Shown: piece after piece, positions 23,250-36,000 of the stretch | Layout of the letters: each line of letters starts with the position of its first letter | How positions within the stretch are numbered: the stretch's first letter is position 1 | DNA from: Ricinus communis | Taxonomy: Eukaryota; Streptophyta; Magnoliopsida; Malpighiales; Euphorbiaceae | Assembly (NCBI RefSeq): GCF_019578655.1 | Contig: NC_063257.1 | Location: 17,298,001-17,362,000, forward strand | Direction of reading: 5' to 3' | DNA length: 64,000 nt | Program-made: the position numbers and the translations under genes | Notes under the pieces: generated by a model | What the model was told of the DNA's origin: nothing | What the model saw: only the letters and a program-made list of their open reading frames with translations | The model's database searches: none

Positions 23250-23370
23250 TGGGCACCAAGGCATGTCAAAGATAAAACCTAAGGCACCAAAGTGCCTCCC
23301 AATTAGGACTAGTAAAGGCACCAATGTGCCTTCCATCTAGGTCAATCAAGGTACCAAAGTACCCCATCCT
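23250..23370 (+). repeat. Three spaced hairpins in U5 of family F
   Basis: AGGCACCAAAGTGCCT (23282-23297), AGGCACCAATGTGCCT (23316-23331) and GGTACCAAAGTACC (23350-23363) are spaced about 34 bases apart. The third keeps pairing through a matched change on both sides of the stem. Confidence 0.7.
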
Positions 23371-23818
23371 TAGGTTAGTTCTTATCTTTCTCAATCACAT
23401 GCTTATAAGATAAAAAAAGGTTGGTGAATAAAATGAATATAGGGTAAACTTAGGCTAAGACAATTTTATTAGGATAGGCAAAGGCTCGTCTGCTCCAGTG
23501 GAGGCTAGGCTTGACTGCCTAGGCAGATAGGGGTGCTTTCAGAAAACCTTCCCTATTTGTACCTAACTTTCTGAACCTAGAATGTTTGATTTTAGGAGTG
23601 GGAAACTTAGGCTCCCTGTGAAGGGTATAAAGCCGTCATCCTCACTCCCGAACTGTCCCGATCTCATCGGGTGGCGACTCTTTCTCTGAATGGTCTTAAG
23701 GCCATTTCATAATCCTATAGGGCCCTCCACTGAACACCTCATTTTGAAACGGGCATAGTACGAAGAGCAGACCCTGAACTAGTAGTCGAAACCCATAGAA
23801 AAAGTTGGCTGCACACAG

Positions 23819-23836
23819 TGGCGACTCCACTGGGTA
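23819..23836 (+). promoter_or_regulatory. Primer-binding site of family F
   Basis: TGGCGACTCCACTGGGTA directly follows the LTR end. The TGGCGACTCCACTGGG stretch is common to plant Tat/Ogre-like elements, where it is taken to pair with a tRNA-Arg 3' end (family knowledge). Confidence 0.75.
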
Positions 23837-24455
23837 CTCGAGAAGTTGATTTCGAGGAGTGGATGAGCTTTTGCCTTTTCTAACATTATTGACTTAGCCC
23901 TGCATTGCATTTGCATTAGAATTAAGGAAGGCCCTATATTTCGGTGTCTTTGGTATAAGGGATATCCATGTTCCACTCGAATAAGAGATGACATATATTA
24001 ATGATGATCACCCCCTTTGGCCCGTACTAAGGAGCTACAAACTTATCATGTTGAGTAGCGTTAACACAATTCCCTGCTCTAGGACTTCCGATGCTCGAAT
24101 ATGAAATTCTTTCAAAATAATTAACCCTCTTCCCAATAATCAACATGGGGGTTCACCGGCTCCTTGTCAGTTGTCAGGGAATCAAATCATTTATTCTTTT
24201 AAGAAAATCATAGTCGTGCATCGTAGGAAAAAGAGCAAGTATTGCCTTCCTAGTTGGTAGTTATGCTGATAGGCATCATACTACACATGTTTTCATGCCC
24301 AATTGTTTACATTCTTGTGCATGATTATCTCGTTTTATGCTAGAATCACTTGTCTTTTGTTTCCTTTCACGTTTCAGGTCATTTTTAAAGGACACTATCA
24401 ATAATCGAGGGAAATATGCGTGATTACGAACCAGAATTCATCAAATTGGATGAGG
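23837..24455 (+). other. Leader of family F and start of a broken ORF
   Basis: Untranslated leader followed by ATG at 24416 and about 14 codons (MRDYEPEFIKLDED) before a stop. This could be the start of gag. A pyrimidine tract with CAG at about 24365-24378 could be a splice acceptor, which I cannot test. The element breaks off where the LTR fragment starts. Confidence 0.4.
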
Positions 24456-24967
24456 ACTAGCACCTCGAGGGTTGAGCACGGCCTGGACTCCGGTCCTGCT
24501 GAATTGCCAATTAGCTGCCCTCTAAGAGTGCCTTTTGGCATAGTTTCAGTAGCCATCACGGCCCGTGGGGGCTCGATCTTGACCGGCCTGTTGGAAGAGG
24601 TCAACACAACGGATCCCTTAGGTTGGCTGGACTCACTTGCGTGTTGACCGGCCTGAGCTTGACCACGGCCGTGCTGAAGAGACTATATAGGCAAAAGTTC
24701 AATTTGGTGAGTGGAGGCTTGATTTTCCTGACCTAATTCCAATATACACTCAATTCACTTATTTTCTAGACCTCAATTGTCGACCTTGGGAGATCAAATT
24801 CATCAATTGAGGTAGGATTGCACTTGTTTCAACATCAATTTGAAGATCAAAACAATATTTGGGAGCATTCAAGAGGCAAATTGGGGTTTGATATTTTGGA
24901 TTGGAAAATCAGGGTTTCTTATCCAACTTGAAAGAGAAGAGTGTACATGCCTTCAATTTTATTTTCC
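24456..24967 (+). mobile_element. Athila-like LTR fragment bordering the satellite
   Basis: CACGGCCGTG (24665) and a TATA-like CTATATAGG (24682) are followed by blocks also found in the complete Athila-like LTR at 54440-55989 (reversed): GGAGCATTCAAGAGGCAAAT corresponds to the sequence around 55290-55310, and GTGTACATG to that near 55230. It stops where the 39-bp satellite begins. The left border is approximate. Confidence 0.55.
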
Positions 24968-27900
24968 TTATTTGTTCTGTGAGTATAAAAAAGAAGCCCC
25001 GTAAAAGGAGTATAACTATGAGTATGAGAAAACAATCCCATGAAAGGGGTATATTTGTGAATATTAGAAAATAACTCCAGAAGAGGAGAATATTTGTGAG
25101 TATGAAAAAATAACTCCATAAGCAAGGTATATTTGCGAGTATGAAAAAGCAACTCCGTAAAAGGAATTATTTTTTAATATAAAAAACACTCCGTAAGAGG
25201 GGTATATTTATGAATATTAGAAAATAATCCGTAAGAGGGATATATTTATGAGTATGAGAAAACAACCTCGTAAAAAGGGTATACTTGTAAGTATTAGAAA
25301 ACAACCCCATGTGAGGGGTATATTTAAGAGTAAGAGAAAAAAATAATGTAAGAGGGGTATATTTATAAATATTAGAAAATAACACCATAACAAGGATGTA
25401 TTTGTCAATATAAGAAAACAACCCCGTAAGTGGGGTATAATTATGAGTATGAGAAAACAACCCTGTAAAAGGGGTATATTTATGAATATTAAAAAATCAC
25501 CTCGTAAGAGGGTATATTTGTAAGTATGAGATAACAACCCGTAAAAGGAATATATTTGTAAATATTAGAAAATAACCCATAAGAGAGGTATATTTTTTAG
25601 TATGAGAAAACAAGCTTGTAAGAGGTAAGGGATATATTTGCGAGTTTGAGAAAACAACCCCGTAAAAGGGGTGTATTTATAAATATGAGAAAATAACCTC
25701 GTAAGAGGAGTGTATTTGTGAGTATGAAGTAGCAACCCCGAAAAAGGAGTATAATTATGAGTATGAAAAAATAACATCGTGAGAGGGGTATATTTATAAA
25801 TATTAGAAAACAACCGCGTAAGTGGGGTACATTTGTGAGTATGCAAAAGCAACCACGTAAAAGGCTTATATTTTCTAAAATTAGAAAGCAACTTCGTAAG
25901 AGTGTATATTTGTAAATATTAGAAAAAAATCCCATAAGAAAGTATAAACAACCTTGTAAAAGGGGTATATTTATGAATATTAAAAAATAACCCCGTTACA
26001 GGGGTATATTTGTGAGTCTAAGAAAACAACTCCGTAAAAGGGGCATATTTATAAATATGAGAAAATAACCCGATAAATGGGGTATATTTGTGAGTATGAA
26101 ACAGCAACCCCGAAAAAGGGGTATAATTATGAGTATGAAAAAATAACATCGTGAGAGGGGTATATTTGTAAATATTAGAAAACAACCGCGTAAGAGAGGT
26201 ACATTTGTGAGTATGCAAAAGCAACCACGTAAAAGGCGTATATTTTTTAAAAATAGAAAACAACTCTGTAAGAGGGGTATATTTGTAAATATTAAAGAAA
26301 AACCCGTAAGAAGGATATATTTATAAATAGTAGAAAACAACCTCGTAAGACAGGTAAATTTGTCAATATAAAAAAACAACCCCGTAAGTGGGCTATAATT
26401 ATGACTATGAGAAAACAACCCTCTAAAAGAGGTATATTTGTGAGTATGATAAAGAAAACCCCGTATTAGGGGTATATTTATGAGTATGAAAAATTAACCC
26501 CATAAAAGGAGTATATTTTTATTATGAGAAAATAACCCTGTAAGAGGGGTATATTTATAAATATTAGAAAATAACCCCGTAAGAGGGGTATATTTGTAAA
26601 TAGTAGAACATAATCCCGTAAAACAGGTAAATTTGTCAATATAATAAAACAACCCCATAAGTGGGTTATAATTATGAGTATGAGAAAACAACCCCCTCGT
26701 ATTAGGGGTATATTTGTGAGTATGATAAAGCAACCTCGTATTAGGGGTATATTTGTGAGTATGAAAAAGTAACCCCATAAAAGGGTATATTTTTAATATA
26801 ATAAAATAACCATGTAAAGAGGGGTATATTTATAAATATTTGAAAATAACCCCGTAAGAGGGATATATTTATAAATATTAGAAAACAGGAATGTAACAAG
26901 GGTATATTTGTCAATATAAGAAAGCAACCATGCATTGGGGTATAATTTTGAGTATGAGAAAACAACCCTGTAAAAAGGGTATATTTCTGAATATTAAAAA
27001 ATAAAACTGTAAGACGGGTATATTTTTGTAGTATGAGAAAACAACCCCGTAAAAGTGGTATATTTGTAAATATTAAGAAAAACCCTGCGAGAGTGCTAAA
27101 TTTGTGAATATGAGAAAGCAACCCTGTAAGAGGGGTATATTTGTGAGTATAAGAAAGCAGCCTTGTAAGAGAGGTACATTTTCAGTATGAAAAAGAAAAC
27201 CCGTAAAAGGTTGTATTTTTAAATATTGAAAAACAACCCCGGAAGAGGGGTATATTTATAAATATTAGAAAATACCCTCCTAAGAGAGGTACATTTGTGA
27301 CTATGCAAAAGTAACCACGTAAAATCGTACATTTTTTACAATTAGAAAACAACTCCGTAAGAGGGGTATATTTATAAATATTATAAAACAACACTGTAAC
27401 AGGGGTATATTTGTCAATATAAGAAAAAGTTCCCATAAGTGGGGTATAATTTTGAGTATGAGAAAACAACACCATAAAATATGTATATTTTATAAAAATT
27501 ATAAAATAATAGCGTAAGAGGGGTATATATGTGAGTATGAGAAAAAAAACCCCGTAAAAGGGGTATATTTGTAAATATTAGAAAATAACCCCGTAAGAAA
27601 GGTATATTTATTAGTTTCAGAAAACAGCCCCATAAAATGGTTATATTTATGAATATGAGAAAACAACCCCGTAAGAGGGGTATATTTGTGAGTATGAAAA
27701 AGCAACCCCGTAAAAGGGATATATTTTTTAATATGGAAAAACACCATGTGATACAGATATATTTGTTAATATTACAAAATAACCTTGTAAGAGTGGTATA
27801 TCTATAAATATTATAAAACAACACCCTAATAGGGTGTACATTTGTCAATATAAGAAGAAAACCTGTAAGTGGACTATAATTTTGAGTATGAGAAAACAAC

Positions 27901-29017
27901 CTCGTAAAAAGGGTACATTTATGAATATTAAAAAATAATTCCGTAAGAGAGCTATATTTGTGAGTATGAGAAAAAAACCCCATAAAAAGGGTATGTTTTT
28001 AAATATTAGAAACAACCCTGTGAGAGGGGTATATTTGTGAGTCTGAGAAAATAACCCTATAAAAGGGGTATATTTATGAATATGAGAAAACAACACCAAA
28101 GAGGAGTATATTTGTGAGTATGAAAAAGCAACTCCATGAAAGGGGTATATTTTTTATTATGAAAAAACCATGTAATAGGGATATATTTGTAGATAATACA
28201 AGATAACCCGTAAGAGTGGTATATTTGTAAATATTGGAAAACAACACCGTAACAGGGGTATATTTCTCAATATAAGAAACAAACCCCCTAAGTGTGGTAT
28301 AATTTTGAGTATAAGAAAACAACCCCGTAAAAGGGGTATATTTATAAATATTAAAAAATAATCCCGTAAGAGGGGTATATTTGTGAGTTTGAGAAACAAC
28401 TCCATAAAAAGGGTATATTTATAAATATGAGAAAATAACCTCGTAAGAGGAGTATATTTGTGAGTATGAAACAGCAACTCCGAAAAGAGGGTATAATTGT
28501 GAGTGTGAAAAAATAATATCGTGAGAGGGGTATATTTATAAATATTAGAAAACAACTGCGTAAGAGGAGTACATTTGTGAGTATGCAAAAGCAACCACGT
28601 AATAGGCATATATTTTTTAAAATTAGAAAACAACTCCGTAAGAGGGATATATTTGTAAATATTAGAAAAAACCTGTAAAAAGGGTATATTTATAAATAGT
28701 AGAAAACAACCCCATAAGTTGGCTATAATTATGAGTATGAGAAAACAACCCCGTAAAAGAGGTATATTTGTAAGTATGATAAAGCAACCCCGTAAGAGGG
28801 GTATATTTGTGAGTATGAAAAAGTAAACCCATAACAGGGGTATATTTTTAATATGAGAAAATAATCCTCTAAGAAAGGTATATTTATAAATATTAGAAAG
28901 TAACCTCGTAATAGGGGTATATTTGTAAATATTAGAAAATAACAACGTAACAAGGTTATATTTGTCAATATAAGAAAGCAACCCCGCAAGTGGGTTATAA
29001 TTTTGAGTATGAGAATA
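24968..29017 (+). repeat. 39-bp satellite array 1 (about 100 units)
   Basis: Unit: GTATATTTGTGAGTATGAG followed by AAAACAACCCCGTAAGAGGG. Main variants replace TGAGTATGAG by AAATATTAG or TCAATATAAG and GTATATTT by GTATAATT. Each unit contains an inverted repeat ACCCC-GTAAGA-GGGGT. Variants recur in blocks: ATGCAAAAGCAACCACGTA-type units occur at 25841, 26213, 27303 and 28583, each with the same preceding neighbours, so there is higher-order structure. Because 39 is a multiple of 3, long minus-strand frames stay open (up to 293 codons at 28157-29038) with a 13-residue period. Two different frames are open at once, so I do not regard them as genes. Confidence 0.95.
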
Positions 29018-29244
29018 CAACCCATATTGACTTCCCAAAAGTCAACCCAAGGTCAAATGCTTCTGATTATGTCCGTTTTCGTTCGGAATTGATCTAAAAT
29101 TGCTCGAACAATGATGATGGACCTATAAATCTCCCAGAACACAAACGGACATAAAACACGGGTGATCTTGAAATAAAAACAAAATAAATGCTAAAAGAAT
29201 GCACAATAATATGCAAGCAAACATATGTAAAACCATGCACATGA
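29018..29244 (-). mobile_element. 3' LTR remnant of Athila-like copy 1
   Basis: The stretch AAAAGTCAACCCAAGGTCAA through ACACGGGTGATCTTGAAAT matches 55775-55989 in the same order. The LTR 5' end (minus strand) is at about 29244. The polypurine tract next to it corresponds to the one at 50893-50909. Confidence 0.75.
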
Positions 29245-30819
29245 AATCACTCCACACATAAGCTTTTAGTCCTCAAGCAATTAATAACTCAACTCACAAA
29301 AATGTAGTGAGCAAGTCTTCAAAGTTCATGCCACTAGGCCGCAACAAATAACATTCAACACATCTCAAAAGAAATTCAATCATAAGTCAAGTTGCAAATT
29401 ATTAACAAAGAATGGAGATAATATCAATGCATGAATAACTTAAACAACAACTCAATAACAAACATAAAAACTAATGCCTTACAGGGATCATTCAAGTTGC
29501 TCAAAGTGTGTATAAGGTGAAAAACAAATCCCTCAAAGCAAATGCACAAAACCCGCTTATCAAGCTTGCTCATAAATCCTATCTCCGCTACTGCGAACAA
29601 ATGAATACCAAAATCAAAGGGTCTTTACAAGGGTTGTAATGGGGCTGAGGTAAAGGTATGAAAATTGGGAAAGAAGTATGAAAATGCTGGAAACCCTTGC
29701 AATAAATAACAATGTATGCTCAAAGAATTAAATGCCCAAAAATATAAAAAATATTCACTAAATCCTCAATTTGTAGAATAATGCTCGAAAATACTGTGAA
29801 TCCAATAAAGAAATAAAGAATTTTCTTTAGGAGAACTGAACTAGCAGCTTATAAGAGAACTGTTGCATACAATTGAATAGAGTAAAGAGCAAAAATACAA
29901 TTTAGATTGAAGGGAGCATCTAAAATATCAAAAGGACCTAGTTAATTTACCAACATAGCAAATGACATTTTAATCCTAAATAAGAGTGAGGAAATCACAA
30001 AAATTCTAGCATAAAGGTAAAAGAAAGATGAAATGAAAAGGCTAAAATATAAAGTGTGAAATGGTGTAAAAATGAAGAAAGGGGTAAAGGCTCAAATGTG
30101 GCTAACTAATGGAAACACAAAGGGTAGGCTTTTGGCCAAGTGTGGTGAATCCTAAGTTGCCCAAATCATCTCATGGTATTCACAAATCCATGTAACATCA
30201 ACGAACATTATAAAGCAAATTCTAGAAGCAAAGCCAAGTACAATTCACACTCAAACAAGAAATATAAAGAGCATATGTATAATGAATGCTCAAAATCTCA
30301 TATTTAAAATGTGGCATTAATTGCAATTGGTTCTCAACATCATTAATTGAGTCATCACTTAAGAAATACATGCGTATGACATAATCAACATTCTAGGTTA
30401 AAATTTGACAACTCGAGAAACAATTAAGTAACAATGGTTTAACCCGGCAGAGTTGATGTATTAAACACCATTACTTTTTTTCCAAGGACAATGAACAACA
30501 AAGAAAAGTAACTGCAATTCTATAAATCAAATCGTCAATCAGCTCAAAAATAGCATAACTCAAGTGCATAATAACATAGTATCCTAACATTCTAACAATA
30601 TACATCATTAGCGATAGCCATCTCAGACACATCCAAAAGTCATAAAAAAGAGAAAGGAACATATGGTTTACCGACCTCACACTTGAAGAACACACCGTCC
30701 TCAATGTAAAATGAAGTGGGTACCCTGCATGGGAAGTATAAATAAGAGAAGCAAAAGTAATAATACTCAAGTACATAAAATGTATGAAAAATAAAGTAAA
30801 TAAAAGTAGAAAATGAAAG
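29245..30819 (-). other. Polypurine tract and 3' non-coding part of copy 1
   Basis: The minus strand reads GCTTATGTGTGGAGTGATT before the LTR, like AGCTAAGTGTGGGGTTATT at 50891-50909. The remainder is AT-rich and holds no recognisable domain; an open frame at 30471-30776 is also present in copy 2 (52363-52740) but looks like chance. The part from about 29906 onward is duplicated at 51868 onward. Confidence 0.6.
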
Positions 30820-31855
30820 AAAATCTAGTGGAGACTACCTTGATCATTCGCCAAGGCTGGTGGAGTAAAAATCGGTGCGTCATTGGCAGGAGCTGTGCTA
30901 GTAGTCGGTGAAGGGTCTTGAGTGGCAGCTGAAGCTGGTGGGGGCTGGGTCGCATCTAGGAAACAATCGCTGAAGTCCAGGTTGATATCACCCATGTCAT
31001 CAAAGAGTCGCTATACTCTATCATCCTTGCCAGAATCGGCCATCCGCTGGAGCTGAGCTGCCATCTGATCAGCCTGTGTAACCTGTCCCTCGAGGCCCTC
31101 CAAAAGCTGCTGCAGTACCTCATTAAAACCCTAGAGCTGCACTCTAGTCTTCTACTGGAACTACCTGAACTCAATAAAGTGCTGCTGCTGAAGGTTTGAA
31201 ATCCTATGTAAGCGATCTGCAAGAGCACCTATCTAAGCACTAGAAATGTTGGCAGTGTATGAAGATGAAGCACCAGGAGAAGGGGGGAAAGCATTTGCCG
31301 AGTCACGTACATCTCGTGATCTAAGATCTGGTACGTCTACAACTGGGTCCTGTGGTGCTCTAGTTCTGGCCTCCCTAGCCTCCCGTAGGATCCGGTTAAC
31401 CAATCTGTACTCTATACCATGGGGCCCCTGAACAACTGTCACCATCTATATGTTGATCATCTAGCGGACTCCCACTAGTAACATGTCCCCTATATGGGTT
31501 AGCTCACCTAAACAGTCATCCAAAACATCCAACCTCCTAACTAACCGTGTGATGTAGGGGCCAAGACAGAGGTGTATTTTCTTGGACTCCCTTACAAAGG
31601 TCCTGATCTGATTGGCTAGGAGATAGCCCAAATCCAGCTTTCTGCACTGGTGTAGTGCCTAAAGGATGAAGACATTGGTCTGTGTCACTACCCTAAAGCT
31701 CTTCCTTCCACCTGTAATGGTGTATACTAGAAGTAAGTGTAGATATCGGAGCTAGTCTAGAATGCTAGATGCTTTCAAGCGGCTCTGATAGTAATGCTCT
31801 GGGCTAGTCACAATCTCATCCCACATCCTCTCATAAGCGATAGGGTGAGTATATA
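30820..31855 (-). pseudogene. Athila-like 3' ORF, copy 1, fused to gag
   Basis: The minus-strand frame is broken by stops and includes LDLGYLLANQIRTFVRESK, then CLGPYITRLVRRLDVLDD, then QGPHGIEYRLVNRILRE, a proline/serine-rich linker, a glutamine-rich helix (LQQQHFIEFR) and a C terminus SPTTSTAPANDAPIFTPPA. It corresponds in order to the plus-strand pseudogene at 48546-49451 (GYLLARQI, FGTYITRLAR, PEYRLR, DAPLFTPEL). In plants such segments occur in Athila-type and related gypsy elements, annotated as putative plant transposon protein. The function is not known to me. It is joined to gag at about 31855 with no polymerase between. Confidence 0.65.
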
Positions 31856-32321
31856 GGCATCCCTAGTAAGGACTGTAGCCATCTCTTTGCTCTATCCCTC
31901 AAGAAAAATGGAAACAGCCTAAGCCGAATGACATCATCGGTAGTTCCTTTAATCTTGAAGGTATCATAAATCTCCAAAAAGTTCGCGATGTGGTCATTAG
32001 GATCTTCACTGGGCAAGCCCCAAATTGTACACTCTACCACATCATCTGAATGACATTTGGCTTAATCTCAAAATTATTCGCTACAATAGGTGGCCGCAAT
32101 ATACTAGTGTTCGTCCCCTCCAAGGAATGTCTAACAAACTCATACATCGTCCTGTTTGCTTCAGCAACGTTGTTATTGTCATCTCCCATGTCTATTGGTA
32201 TATGGACAGGAATCTCAATCTGCTCCTTCTCCTCCACGTTTAAAAGCTTCCTCAATTGCTTGAGGGATCGCTCTGGTTCAAGCAGAGGGTCTACTAGTGT
32301 AGGATTAGAACCCCTACTCAT
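31855..32321 (-). pseudogene. Athila-like gag, copy 1 (N-terminal part)
   Basis: Starts MSRGSNPTLVDP at 32321. Then IVANNFEIKPNVIQM and, after a one-base frameshift and a stop at about 32030, GLPSEDPNDHIANFLEIYD, RLRLFPFFLRDRAKRWLQS. This is the retrotransposon gag core of Athila elements. The frame ends at about 31855, where the 3' ORF follows; the C-terminal zinc knuckle and everything behind it is deleted. The same frameshift and the same junction are in copy 2 at about 53990 and 53820. Confidence 0.85.
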
Positions 32322-32455
32322 AAACTACCTGAAATGACAAGGCAACAACAACCTAAACAAATAAATATATGAATAAAAAGTAATGACAAAAATAGAAAAG
32401 AAAAATGGCTAAAAGTAATAAATAACAAATTTCACTTTAGTTTTCAAACAAAGTT

Positions 32456-32472
32456 CCCCAGCAACGGCACCA
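32456..32472 (-). promoter_or_regulatory. Athila-type primer-binding site, copy 1
   Basis: The minus strand reads TGGTGCCGTTGCTGGGG, one base pattern away from the TGGCGCCGTTGCCGGGG site typical of Athila elements (family knowledge), five bases from the LTR end at 32478. Confidence 0.85.
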
Positions 32473-32477
32473 AAAAC

Positions 32478-33024
32478 TGGATCCGATGCTTACGCAACTA
32501 CAACTAAGACAGTGAACCTATCGATGCAGCGTAGAACAGCGGCAAGTATTAAAAACATTGTATTCCTCGGAAAAAGTAAAATCCTAGAGATACTACTCGT
32601 TTCTTGTTATGTAGCCTAAAACTAATAACGAAGGTTTCTAAATTTACTAATGACTAAAAGCTAAATTCTAAATGTAATGCGAGGGTGAATGAGAAAAGGG
32701 AATAATGAAGACAAGAAAGCAAACCAAAAGAGGACCTAGACTAATTGGCAACCAAACAAAGGATAACAGATTGTTGAGTCCGATTATGCAACCCATGGAC
32801 GGATTGTAAACTGAATTTGGTTTCCCTCTCGAGAAAACCGAATTCATAAACATAAGAACCTAAAGTTGGAATCTCTTTCTAACGATTGATCATTAAGTTA
32901 GCCTTAAGCTTTAATCCACATCTATTAAGCTTTGTTAATTCTTAATCCGGAAAATTAATTGACCTTATCTCTAAGTGAAAAATTAACTTGTTCTTACAAT
33001 TAAATTTCCAAATTCAATTAGAAT
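32478..33024 (-). mobile_element. 5' LTR remnant of Athila-like copy 1
   Basis: The stretch is nearly identical to 54440-54985, including a 61-codon open frame that is the same in both copies (32668-32853 and 54629-54814). At 33024, after CAATTAGAAT, it switches to copia sequence, whereas copy 2 continues through the LTR to 55989. Confidence 0.85.
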
Positions 33025-36000
33025 AACTACAAAGTGTAGTATTTAACATGACATATATACATAATAGAATACTACGCTTTTGCATAAATCATTCTATTAA
33101 TAACCTCTTTCTCAATGATTGTTTATGGCACATAACTTTGGAAAGAGATATGTCATGAGACATCGTTAAGTATCTTTCTTTGGTTCTTCCATGTCAAACC
33201 TTTTAACATATATGTCTATAGACATTCATGCAATTTGAAGCATCTATCTCTATAGATCTCAATCCTAGAAAGTAAACTGCATGTTCTAACTCTTTATGGA
33301 TTTATAAGTCTTGGTAGACTCATGATAAAAGATTTGTCACTTTTCCTTTATCTATATGTCCATAACATACAATATTAGGTAGCATTATTATACTCCCACC
33401 AATCTCTTTAAATACACTTGTTTATTCTATTTGGATTGAAACTTATAATTACATTACTAATCAACTACTTGATTAAGTAAGTATCTTATTTTCTTTGCTC
33501 AACGTTTGGCAAATGACTTCCATATTAGTCCTTTTTCAAAAACTCACTTGCACCTTAATGGATCTTATCCATTTAGATGGGTCCACCACAGTCTTCATTT
33601 GGTTAAATAATATGGTATCCACAATAGGATCTTATGGCTTGATGCCAACTCTAAGAATTAATGTCAAACATTAGTTTTTAATGTAGTAGTCTCATCAACA
33701 ATGAAATATAATTAAATATTTCATAATAAATCTCCATGTCCTATAAATATGTTGTATCCTACTACATACTAAAAATTGTGTATATGATTAGCTTAAGGTT
33801 GTGCATCTTATGCTAAGCACCTTCAAGCTTTATTCCAATATAACGTTAGTTTGTTTATTTTGATCTCTATAAAGATCTATTAAACTCCCACTTCATCTTT
33901 GAAAAAACTCCTTTTCTTGAAAGACAACATATTCCAAACAAACATTTTTATTTCAAGAATATGATAATGATGATATCCTAAAACTCTTTTGGATATCTTA
34001 CAAACTTTTATTTATTAGATCAAGCCTTTCAACTTTGTCTAATTGTGTATGTTTCTCTTAAACATCACAAACTAGTCTATATCCTATATAGAGTTTATTA
34101 TGATCATTATCATAAATGGAATATATTGGAATTAATAGTTATAAGAGCATATATCCTATGAGAAGACTTGCAACATCTTTATTGATTTAACTATGTCTCA
34201 CAAAGTTAGGTTTCATCATCTTATGAAACTTTATCAATTTGAGTAATTGCAAGTTATAAACATTCTAATGATGATCCAAGTATTCAACATCATGATCTAA
34301 TCTTGATATGGTACTTTATCATAACTCTTCCTAAAAGCAAGCATACATCCTATGTATCACTTAAGAATTCGATATATGTGTCTTTCTCAAAGATAACTTG
34401 ATCATAATATTGATTTCATAAGATTTATAAGTTACATAACTTTTTTATATTACTTATTTGTCTTAACATCAATAATATAATCCTTGTGCCTATTTAGGAT
34501 TGCTTTAGGTTTCTTGTAATAGGAATTTATTTTCTTACTTTCATACAACCTTTGTATGAGTTTCTAGAAACACACATCATTTAACTGAATAAGGCAACAA
34601 TTGCCTAATATTATTAAATAAGATAATAGCAACAATTATTCTAGAAAAAGAATTAATAACAATTATTAAATTTTTAATACAGAAAACAAAAACTTGTAAC
34701 TAAAATAAATGGCGATAATTGCCTTTAAACTAGTCTATTCCTTGTTTTCAAAATTAGAAGCTTGTTCTTGCTTCTAATCCTTTAAAGTAACGAGATAAAC
34801 CTTGCAGCTCCTTCTCAATGTCCTTCCTTCCCATAATGGTGGCACTTTTCTTTATCCTTGTTGACACCTCGTATAGCCTTTAAGGCATTCTTGGACTTTT
34901 GGGCTTTCTTTTTCTTTTTCTTCTTAGACTTATTCTTTGTAATCTTAGAAGGTTCTACCATTAGAACAACTCCCTTTTGCTTCTTTATGGTGCCCCCGCA
35001 ATCCTTAACATATTAATAACTTTGGGTATTGTAATATTTAACTTATTCATATGAAAGTTTATAACAAACTATAAATAACTGTCACATGGAGATTGCAAAA
35101 TGAAGTCTATACTTTATTCATGGCCATCACAAAATCAAGATGCCCTAGTTGTCCAATATATCCAAGCATCTTTTGTCCATGTGCATTCACAAATGCACCT
35201 TCAGCCATCTTGCATCGAAACAATTCCTTTGAGGTCTCATGCCTTTTAGTCCTAGATTGCTCATCAAACATTTCCTTCAAATGTATGATGATAGTTTGAG
35301 CATCTATATTCTCATATTGTCTTTGTAGTGCAGAAGTCATACTTCCTAACATTACACAAACAACTTGGTCATCATCTTCTTGATGCTTTTTGTACTATTG
35401 GACCACCTCCTCTAATACATCTACGGCAGGTAGATGCAATGGAGGTGTGTCTAGCACATAAAGCTTCTTTTCTTGTTTGAAAACAATTCTGACATTGTGA
35501 TGTCAAAGAAAGTTCGGCCCAGTAAGCTTGTTGGTGTCAAGGATACTACACAAAGATAGATTGCCAATCATCTTTCCTTACAACCTTCTAATATAAAGAT
35601 AAACAAATATAAGTTAATTCATATAACTAGTAAAGGTCTTGCAACCTGTTACTTTACTCCCAATATTTTTGATACAAATCAATAGCCATCACTATCAATT
35701 CGGGATGCTAACAATTTAGCTATCCTAGTGGGCTAGAATCATATCTATTTTTATATGACCTTTAGAATGCTCAACAAATCATGTTAAAATAAATTTGGTA
35801 GACAAATATTTGTGAATTGTATCTCCATACAACTTCTTGATCAATTAGGCAACAACAACATTTGTCTAAATATATTTTATGAGGTTCTAAACATCATATA
35901 CGTTTCACCTAATTCATGCCTCTATCTTCATATAATCAAGGTTTTACCCATCCAAATTACATAAGATAGTTAAGTAAGACCTATCAATTGAAATAAAGAA

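Larger units (their letters stand above)
22138..23817 (+). mobile_element. 5' LTR of Tat/Ogre-like family F
   Basis: The right end is placed by the primer-binding site at 23819: the LTR finishes TGCACACA. The left end is uncertain (about 22138). It has a 22-bp minisatellite, a TATA box with CT-rich downstream sequence as in a transcription start region, and a U5-like part with short hairpins (23282-23363). The 3' part includes CCCGAACTGTCCCGATCTC and a GGTGGCGACTC stretch at 23660. No second copy is in the window, so the extent is inferred. Confidence 0.6.
29018..33024 (-). mobile_element. Athila-like deletion derivative, copy 1
   Basis: Minus-strand order: 5' LTR remnant (32478-33024), primer-binding site (32456-32472), gag (about 32321-31855), 3' ORF (about 31855-30820), non-coding 3' part, polypurine tract (29245-29263), 3' LTR remnant (29018-29244). 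Protease, RT and integrase are missing and gag runs straight into the 3' ORF. Both LTRs are cut: the 3' LTR at the satellite (about 29017), the 5' LTR at a copia sequence (33024). Confidence 0.8.

Noticed and set aside
24968..29017. CRISPR-like array of direct repeats
   Set aside because: The units follow one another without unique spacers and the setting is a plant nuclear genome.
24919..29038. Minus-strand reading frames up to 293 codons
   Set aside because: They follow from the 39-bp period, occur in two frames at once over the same bases and show repeats only of the satellite.
30471..30776. 101-codon minus-strand frame conserved at 52363-52740
   Set aside because: Conservation reflects the recent duplication of the whole segment; it lies in the element's 3' non-coding part.
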